Shown one piece after another: positions 56,646 through 64,000 of a DNA stretch of 64,000 bases. The DNA is from Holothuria scabra. Its lineage: Eukaryota; Echinodermata; Holothuroidea; Aspidochirotida; Holothuriidae. The position numbers and the translations under genes are program-made. The stretch is taken from assembly GCA_037179385.1 (NCBI GenBank), contig CM074189.1, positions 27,899,648 to 27,963,647 of the forward strand, written 5' to 3'. Within the stretch, counting starts at the first letter, position 1. Every line of letters begins with the position of its first letter. A model generated the notes under the pieces. It saw only the letters and a program-made list of their open reading frames with translations. It was not told the origin of the DNA and did no database searches.

Positions 56646-59600
56646 ATAGATACATTTTTCTTTGTTGGATAAAAAGCAGCTTTGTGATGTTAACATTTCC
56701 ATACAGGGTACATATAATTCACCCAGTTGTAACTCCATGCCCCTTTTTACACAAAGCACAAAACCTGCATGTTGTTAAATTCAAGCTACTTTGGCTAAGG
56801 ATGTACAGTACAGTACATGACTAATCAGTAAAATTGCTATGTAGAGTTATAATTTTATCATTGACCTACTGTATATGCTGTTGAAAACACTTGTATTTGC
56901 ACATCTGACTTAAATGCAACTTGCAAGCCTTGTCACCTGCAGTATACACAGTGCTCTTTTTACACTAGAAGTTGCAAACAATTAAACAGGATGAACACAA
57001 AAGAAAGTATTACCTCCTCTAAAGCCCATAATCACTTTATGATTTGAATGGGAGGTTTAAAAAGATTCACTAACATTGTACTGCAAGAATGTGAAGCCCA
57101 GACCATGTTGACTGTTTGCATTGTTAAAGGTGTGTTAATAATCAATAACCATACTATACCAGTGAATGGACTATAGGTTCAAGGTACTGTAGGCCTACCT
57201 GTGCAGGATTGCTTGTTCTTTTTTAATCTTCCAGTAATTCAAATTGGAGATTTGACCCAGCAAATCTGACTGCTTTTGTTGAAAGAAAGGAACTGTTGGC
57301 TTAAGGGTAACATTATTTTTCATCAGGGTGCTGCAGGCCACACACAAAAGGATATTTGACTCCTTAATAGATTCAGCTCTAGGTCAATTGTGATAGTGAA
57401 TCCAAATGATAGTGAAGTCTCATGATCACCAACAATTCACAATTATTAAGCTGCATTACACAGAACACACAAAGCCCTACTTATTCGGTCTAACCAAGCC
57501 CTATATACTGTACATACCAGTCCACTTACATCATGTCTTTGCATTGCACCTGAATTTTCGCTCACAAGTGTAACCTAGGTCTGCCAGTGACTTGTGATTA
57601 TTTAATTTTTACTAGTCACTGTTTAACTATCTGTCTCTCAGAATGTCCCAGGCCCATTGCTGCCAATCCTGTCGATCATGTTACATAAATAAGTGAAAAA
57701 GGTATAAAAAGTGACAGTGCATGGCATAGAACTCTCATTTTATGTGTGGTATAGGGACTAACACTAATGGCACACACTTTAAGGGGCACTTGGTGAGTCT
57801 ACCACCTTCCATGATACTCTGTTTACAGTGGCTAGAGAGGAATTTTAATCCATTTCCTGTCCGTGGCAGTGGCAGCTGTGGCACACTGAACCAAATTCAA
57901 CTACAGGGAGTAGATAAAGAGTCTTCATTGAGTTGCTAATTCATATAGTAGCCTATGGCTGCGGGTTTTCCGTAGGGGTCATTTCATGGAGAACGGTGGC
58001 ACGATGAAATCCAGCCCGATGCTCTCCATATAGCACCTTCACAGTTGCTTAGGTGAAGAGTAAATAAAGCTCTCAGTTCCTACTGACCACTCTGCTCATT
58101 GACTGACTACACTGAGATGACAGCACACAGCTCTCTTATGTATATCTTTATGGAGAAGAGTCTTCTGGAACCCTATCTGCAATTTCATGGTCCACTGGGC
58201 TAGGGAGTCTTTATCTTAAGGGCAATTAATTGAGTGGATATACCCTGAAAAGGCCTCGAAATCCGGGATTTTGGAGCATCGGAGGAGTTAGTATAATGGG
58301 GACATTTTTTCTTCATGGAGGGAGAAGATCATTTACATTTAGTAAAAATGTGCTGGCTGAAGCCAGACTAATGAATTTGGAGGGGAGGCACTACCCTTAA
58401 AAAATTATGTTGCTGCCAACACTTTCAAGAACCCAGATAAAAATGGTAAGAGAGTCTTTTGACTTAAACAGAATAAGTCTTGAAGCTTTAGTTGTGATGG
58501 TACATTTTTAAGTTATGGAATCCTTCTTATTCTTGAGTGCACATAATGGCTAGTGCAAGACCATTTGTTAGAAAATTTTTGGAGGACAGTAGTGGACCCC
58601 TCACTAGTTCATGGCTACATGTCATAACTGTGTGTGTGTGGGGGGGGGGGTAGTACTTACCCACTGTAGACAGTGTAGACAGTTAATATAAATTAAGGCA
58701 AATCTGAAGTTGGAAAAAATTGAGTCGGTTAACTTAGAGCCCTCCCCCATCCATTGTGCAGTACGTACCAGGTGAGGTAGGCCTATGTTACGTCTAAGAT
58801 CCGATGTGAAGCCATGCATTTGATAACCCCCACACTGAATTAATTCTCCTTACACCCCACAACTCCCATGAAGACTACCCACGGATCTATTTCTCCAGTC
58901 ATAGTATCGGCAGTAAGCCTGTATAGCCTACTGCAGATGTCCATTAACGTGGTCTCTCAGAATTGGTGCTTGCACTAAAAGAAGTAGCTATATTAGTCAC
59001 CATGAATCTCTATCTCACTCTTAGAAATCATCCTTTTTAGACTTCTGCCTCTCACTTATCTTCAATGTCACTGTACTCATAGGGTATATGCCATGTGACT
59101 GTCATAGATTCTTGATTCTTGATAAACTCAAATGTCATTTTAGCCTAGATTCGCACTATAACGTTACCACTTACAAACATGTCTTTCCGCAAAGTGATGC
59201 TGGGTGCACATTGTTGTAACAAAGAACATACAATCACTAAATACTTATTTGGTAGCACGGTAATGTGACCTGATTTGAGGCCAGAATAAGCCTTGCTGGT
59301 TTACACAGTTAGCCAGAGAGGCATGATTTCCATCACATTTTCCATGAAGTTGTGCATGCTTACCAGTAATCACGTACCTCTGGTGGTTCTGGTATCCATA
59401 TACCCACACTGTGGTAACCCCATATACCTTGTCTCATAGAGGCCCTACTTGTGTATAGGCTATGGACTGGCCCGATACTGCCCATACAGGAGGTCTGCAA
59501 TGGCATGAATGTCAAGACCAGTTACAAATATGTCCTATTCATGCTGATGAATTTAATACCTCTAGCTTACTCAAAACACATTTACGATCAGTTGGCCGGA
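56646..59600. other. unannotated sequence
   Basis: No supportable gene. AATAAAGCTCTCAG (58060) could be a polyadenylation signal, but no LTR partner or exon supports it. G runs at 58640 and frames at 57742 and 58622 are unremarkable. Confidence 0.4.
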
Positions 59601-59614
59601 CTACCTTAGTTGGA

Positions 59615-59815
59615 CCTGGCCGGTACCCGTACCCACGTACTCATACCCGTACCCGTACTCGTACTCATGACCTGGTACCCGTAGCCGTACTCATAGTCTG
59701 GTACCTGTACCCGTACCCATACTCATGATTAGTTTTTCTTGGGACTCGTACCCGTACCCGTACTCATGACCTGGTACCCGTATCCGTACTCGTACTGATG
59801 GTCCCGTACTCACAC
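59615..59815. repeat. (TACCCG)n-type minisatellite
   Basis: Imperfect hexamers TACCCG, TACTCG and TACTCA are arranged in a higher-order phrase 'tactcatgacctggtacccgta' repeated at about 59658, 59690 and 59760. Frames over it (PYPRTHTRTRTRTH) are repeat artefacts. Confidence 0.85.
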
Positions 59816-60510
59816 TACAACACTGACGTATGATAAATTAGTTTCAGAATTTCACAGTCTCCCCATGTCCTCTAGCAAAATTTGACTCGAGGACTATATC
59901 ACAGTCCCAAACAAACAGGAACACCGTCTTTAATAGAACAAAAGCAGTCGCCCCAACTTGAAGTAGTATAATAGACTCTCCTGTTTCATGATTGGCTGTA
60001 CAGAGTAATGTGAAAACATTGTTACCTTTCAAATGTGAAATTCACTGCTTGGTGTACCCTGAATATTTTGAAGTCTAAAAATATGACGAAAAATATTTTG
60101 AAGAGAAATAAGAACAAAGTTGTGATGCATACTGTAGCTGTTGCTTGAAAAAGTTTTTGGGGAAATGCCCTTGACCTTAATTTAAAAGCTTAAGGTTCAC
60201 ACAAGACAGAGCACCTAGGAGGACAGATGGTGTCATGGTGTATTCTCCTATAACTGCAAATCTCCCTTTTTAAGGGAAGAATATAACTGGAAGAAGTATG
60301 AAAGTCAGTTCTTTTGTTTAGAACATTTACCTTTTAAAACCAAGTAATTTGTACGCCTTTTTATAAGCTTTTAAAATTTTATTTTCATTTCACATAGTAC
60401 TGAAAGTAGGGATAGCATATTAAAATTACAGACACTGTCACATATAAACAACAGGGCTGTGTTTATGAACTTACTTTTCCATGAAAATTTGATAATTCTG
60501 AGATCAATGT
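59816..60510. other. unannotated sequence
   Basis: Nothing recognised; AT-rich with no repeat border. Confidence 0.4.
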
Positions 60511-60784
60511 TGACTACCAGTCTTTGGCATGGTGTGGAAGATATGTATTATAATTAAAAGGTAGATCTCCGTTCATCTTCTCCACAACCAACTTTTCAAG
60601 GGAAGGAATGACCCAGTCAAGTTCTTCATCCAGTGGTGGAATTGACTCAAAAAACCAAGAAAGAAGAATGAATGAAATCCCAGCTTTGTCAAAATTAAAT
60701 GAACAATATAACATTTTTTCAGCAACAAGCAGCATACAGGCTGATTTGACTCTGAATACATACCTTTAAACACAGCAAACCAGG

Positions 60785-61005
60785 CTAATCAGGAGATGAT
60801 GGTTGCCATGCATCCTTCAGCAACAGCTTGTAATACATGCATACTTGATCACCAGTCTGTGTTAACTTAAACCAATGAGGCTTGGAATGGTTGCAAAAAC
60901 GTCCAGCTATGTGGGACTGCAGGTGATCCTTGACATTCTGCACTGTTTTTACTTCATTGATTTTAATGTGAGGTGTGTAGCTTGCATCAATGCAGGATTT
61001 CAGAT
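60785..61005 (-). CDS. candidate 3'-terminal coding exon, unrecognised
   Basis: On the - strand an acceptor (cgttttccattttag|AT, border 61005) opens 73 codons to TAG at 60787-60785, entered in phase 1. It contains SCIDASYTPHIKINEV, HIAGRFCNHSKPHWFKL and ends KDAWQPSSPD. The composition is protein-like, with three cysteines and four histidines. A neighbouring - strand frame (60735-60514; IPPLDEELDWVIPSLEKLV) could be a further piece, but it lies beyond the stop. No family recognised. It may be a host exon or transposon debris. Confidence 0.4.
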
Positions 61006-61063
61006 CTAAAATGGAAAACGAATTGCAAGTTGCTAACTCCACATTCGATGCATAAGAATGCAT

Positions 61064-62640
61064 ATTTGTAGTGTTTGATTTATGGGAACAAGAAGATACA
61101 CAGCTGTAAAAGTATGCTGTTTAAATGTAATACACCACTATATAATTAAAATAAGAGAACCCAAAAGGCTTGGTAATTTCTTGCCAATGGCTGTAAAATT
61201 ACATATCATCAAATTTACTGAAAGTGCAACACATGAAAACAACTCCAACAATATTGTGCACTGCAGCTGCCAATTAGCCTCACACATACCATTTCACATG
61301 CATAAACGGCTATTTCGTTGGGCTAACCAATAACTGGAAGAAACCAATGAAGGACATATGTATTGACTTCAGCTTTCAAAACAATGAAATGTAGCACTGA
61401 ATACGCAGCACTTCCCTTTTTAATAAAATTGGAGTTATACTCATGTAATGAGGTGGAGTGGGCTAAGTGGTTGAAAGCACTGCCTTGTGCGCTAGATCAA
61501 ATCCCAGTGGAACCACTTGGAAATTTACTGGGGAATAAAGTTGAAGGGTTTACAGAGATGTTTGTGAGTTTTAACTGGGTATATGATTGTCTGCTTCAGG
61601 AAGTTTTACCATTCAGTGAGACATTTGCTTTGCTCGGTTTAGTTGCTTAGCAGTGGTGCAGATTAAGGAACCTCCACCTCCCCATCCTTTGGGAAAGTTA
61701 CTAAAGAATAGGAACACGCTCACATCTATTGGATGGGGATGGTTAATGGCAGTGTCATTAAGCTCTGTACAATGCAAACTTCGATTGCTGTATTTCTGTA
61801 GAATTTTCAAATGAATTGTTGCTAACATAGATGCAAGTAGCTTACACAAAAACCTGGTAAAAGAACAGAAAATTCATACTTCTCAACAAAATGCATCAAG
61901 ACTCCAACACAACAGTGAATTCAACAGAAGACACGTCAGTGAAGAACAACCTTAACAATGACAGACAAAGTATCTGGAATCGAAAACTACGAGTAAAATC
62001 AAAGAACTTACTTGAAATTGAGTTTTCCTCCAATGCCTTTGCATGACATGAAGATTCGAGATATCATTCTTAAAAGCCAGGTGTTATCTCAAAAAAAATT
62101 GATCAGAGACAAGTTACATGCTAGGCTATGGTTAAGTGAAATTGCTTCTGTGTATAAATAAACAAATTAAACCAGCTAGCCTAAACCAAGGATAGGGCTA
62201 ACGATAATTTGTAGAAACCACGACAATGTGATCCCCAGCATTTGCCGAATTACTTATGGTAAGTGCTCAATATGCACTATAATTCTATCCACAAGGTGGC
62301 ATATACCAAGTATTTCGGACTGTCCTGTAGGGTTTTTTTTTGGGGGGGGGTATTTCTGGTGTTCGTCCCCCGAATGATGTTAGAAGCTTAAATATTGCAG
62401 TGTTTGTATGGCCATACACAATGCCTTCCGATAATCACACAGTAAAAGTAAGCATAAGGTGTTGACCATACCACACGTGCAGGAACTTCATGTTTTTGAA
62501 TAAGTGAATCATGTATGTAATTGTTGTAAAATATCATGAACACCAAAAAAGAAAGTGAGCTACCATAAACTCTTACCTTCCAGTGTGTATGCATTTGTAA
62601 TTTTGCACTTATGCAATGGTTCCTGCTGTGTGTATGTGTG
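61064..62640. other. unannotated sequence
   Basis: No supportable gene. A GTAAGT donor on the - strand at 62011 follows 24 open bases and might close a small exon upstream of the candidate at 61005, but this is weak. Confidence 0.35.
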
Positions 62641-62995
62641 TGTGTGCGTATGTGGCGCTTTGCTCTTAAACACTATAGCTCAAAAAGTGTAAGTTCGAGG
62701 GATCTAATACTCTGTGGGTGTGTTGGCAATATTCAGTAGATGATCCCTATTGTTTATGGTAGAGATCAAAGGTCATCTGTGGGTCACCAGAGGTCAGAGG
62801 ATTTCCAGATGCTTTTGGTGGAGGTCAAGGTCATTTGGGGCTCACTAGTGGCCAAAGATCAAGACCTTGAAAGCTTTATATTTCAAGAAGGAAAACTATG
62901 GCGGATCTCACACTTGACATGTTTATCAAAGGCTTGTATATAGCAATGTTTTAAGGAGCATAACTGCAAGATATCTCACACATGGCTTTTGGATT
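62641..62995. repeat. AGGTCA-repeat, about two units
   Basis: Diverged units of the 135-155-bp repeat: 'ctatagctcaaaaagtg', 'gatcaaaggtcatctgtgggtcaccagaggtca', 'gaggtcaaggtcatttggggctca' (AGGTCAAGGTCA at 62822-62833) and 'catggcttttgg'. The 67-codon frame at 62740 is incidental. Confidence 0.65.
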
Positions 62996-64000
62996 ATTTA
63001 TATTAAGCATACCCTGGCCGCACATGGTTCTGATCCTACTGTTTTAAATGGGTCACAACCTTTCAAAAGGTTTTGACATAATTAACATAATATCTGAAAT
63101 AAGAATACTGTGTGGAATCCTATACAGTGCCTGTCATGTGGGTGATTCATGTTTGTTATTTTATATCATATGGCAAGGAATCACTAAGCCTTTGAGCCTT
63201 CTGGTATGAACGTAACCGAATGCAGATGTTAGTGTCTGCTTCCTAAAAACAGTGCTTTGGCAATCACTGTGACCTTCAATAGTGACACAAATTTTATCAA
63301 TTAGTGTGTCGTTGTACTTTAACATGTTTTTTTTTTGTTCAAAAAAGCAAACAAATTTTGACTCTGTTTGCAGTTTCTTTATATTTTGCCATTACCACTT
63401 CCATTATCATTCACGAGATAAACAACTTCATCCATGATAAGCATGGTTAGTTTACTGACAAATAAAGAAAACCATCGGACCTTCCGTATTTCAGTCTTTT
63501 TGAACACTAAGGTTGTGTAAACTTTAAGGTTGACCTTTGCACGAAGAGCACAGTACACTGAAATGTTATTCTAAACTATTGAGAACGTATATTAAATCAT
63601 AACCTCCTGAACTACATACTCTGTATGAATACAGTTAAATCAAATTTAGAGGATGTGTCCTATAAAGAGGAATATTACAACAGCCTATGGCAACATGATA
63701 ATTTCAAACAAACCGAAATTTCCTAAAAGCATTGCCAAGGTTGCGTTCATCTACAGTACTTTTAGTTTCTTCAATTTGCATAAGAATGCCCATATGTATT
63801 TGTAGTATTAACTAAAAATATCAACATTTAAAAGTACTTCCAGCAACAAACTTGACACAGAATACACATTTACAACATTGTCAAACTATAGATTTCTTCA
63901 ATCACGCTCAGTGTTCTCCCCTACAAACAGTCTGCAAATTTTGCCCGGGTGCAGCACGCTAAAGGAACAGCAAGATAAGGGAGAACATTGACACTGCAGT
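62996..64000. other. unannotated sequence to window end
   Basis: AT-rich with no gene, element border or regulatory cluster that I can support. Confidence 0.4.

Noticed and set aside
58040..58150. 3' LTR of the Gypsy-like element
   Set aside because: It has AATAAA and a TG/CA-like context but does not match the 5' LTR at 54477-54955 beyond short words.
59615..59815. Telomere-like repeat
   Set aside because: The hexamer is TACCCG with variants, not TTAGGG/CCCTAA, and it is short, interstitial and highly imperfect.

Overview
This is a window of an AT-rich, intron-rich, repeat-laden metazoan genome. It is not microbial: no open frame exceeds about 160 codons, and the only convincing host coding pieces are isolated short exons with GT/AG borders. 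A marine invertebrate deuterostome, perhaps an echinoderm, is my best guess. The grounds are many TAGGCCTA and TAACGTTA palindromes, dispersed repeats carrying AGGTCA half-sites, long (TA)n tracts, a tRNA-derived SINE, and Penelope, CR1, hAT, PIF/Harbinger and LTR elements side by side. I cannot confirm the species from sequence alone.

Host exons: two leucine-rich-repeat exons on the + strand (24794-24865, 72 bp; 44110-44175, 66 bp) are both bounded by phase-2 introns and probably belong to one LRR receptor or matrix gene with introns of about 20 kb. A 95-codon cysteine-rich exon on the - strand (22121-22405) is the best candidate for something undescribed. A possible gene starts at a promoter-like block with an NRF1-type palindrome and a full CRE (25.88-25.99 kb), runs through a small exon opening MGVHSS (28.04 kb) and reaches a broken Myb/SANT-like (MSANTD-type) coding region (28.88-30.80 kb). 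A PIF/Harbinger (HARBI1-like) nuclease exon lies convergent to it on the - strand (33.1-33.4 kb). An unrecognised terminal exon lies on the - strand at 60.8-61.0 kb.

Layout: 0-10 kb is mostly unannotatable AT-rich DNA, with a 189-bp inverted-repeat element in two opposite copies (5.7 and 9.35 kb) and a palindrome-rich stretch. 10.5-11.6 kb and 18.5-20.5 kb are chains of short inverted-repeat elements separated by (TA)n tracts. 12.2-12.6 kb is rich in homeodomain-like motifs. 15.6-17.3 and 22.67-23.65 kb are degenerate tandem arrays with AGGTCA motifs. 20.5-21.8 kb is a 5'-truncated Penelope-like element with a GIY-YIG end, followed by 230 bp of (TA)n. 25.1-25.8, 35.4-36.1 and 46.25-47.3 kb share one repeat unit, the last being an apparent empty site for an inverted-repeat insertion. 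32.1-32.6 and 39.2 kb are CR1-type LINE 3' ends. 43.6 and 47.8 kb are two copies of one terminal-inverted-repeat element. 49.2-50.6 kb is a degenerate ~88-bp array holding two nearly identical 251-bp TTAA-flanked elements on either side of four copies of a 78-bp unit. 50.77-52.29 kb is a decayed ZMYM-type hAT transposase. 54.48-56.5 kb is a 5' LTR plus gag and protease remnants of a Gypsy-like retrotransposon. 58-64 kb has little beyond microsatellites.

Nothing suggests a multi-gene host pathway. The window reads as the interior of one or two long-intron host genes densely colonised by small mobile elements, several of which appear to use TA or TTAA target sites. All mobile-element reading frames seen are broken or truncated.
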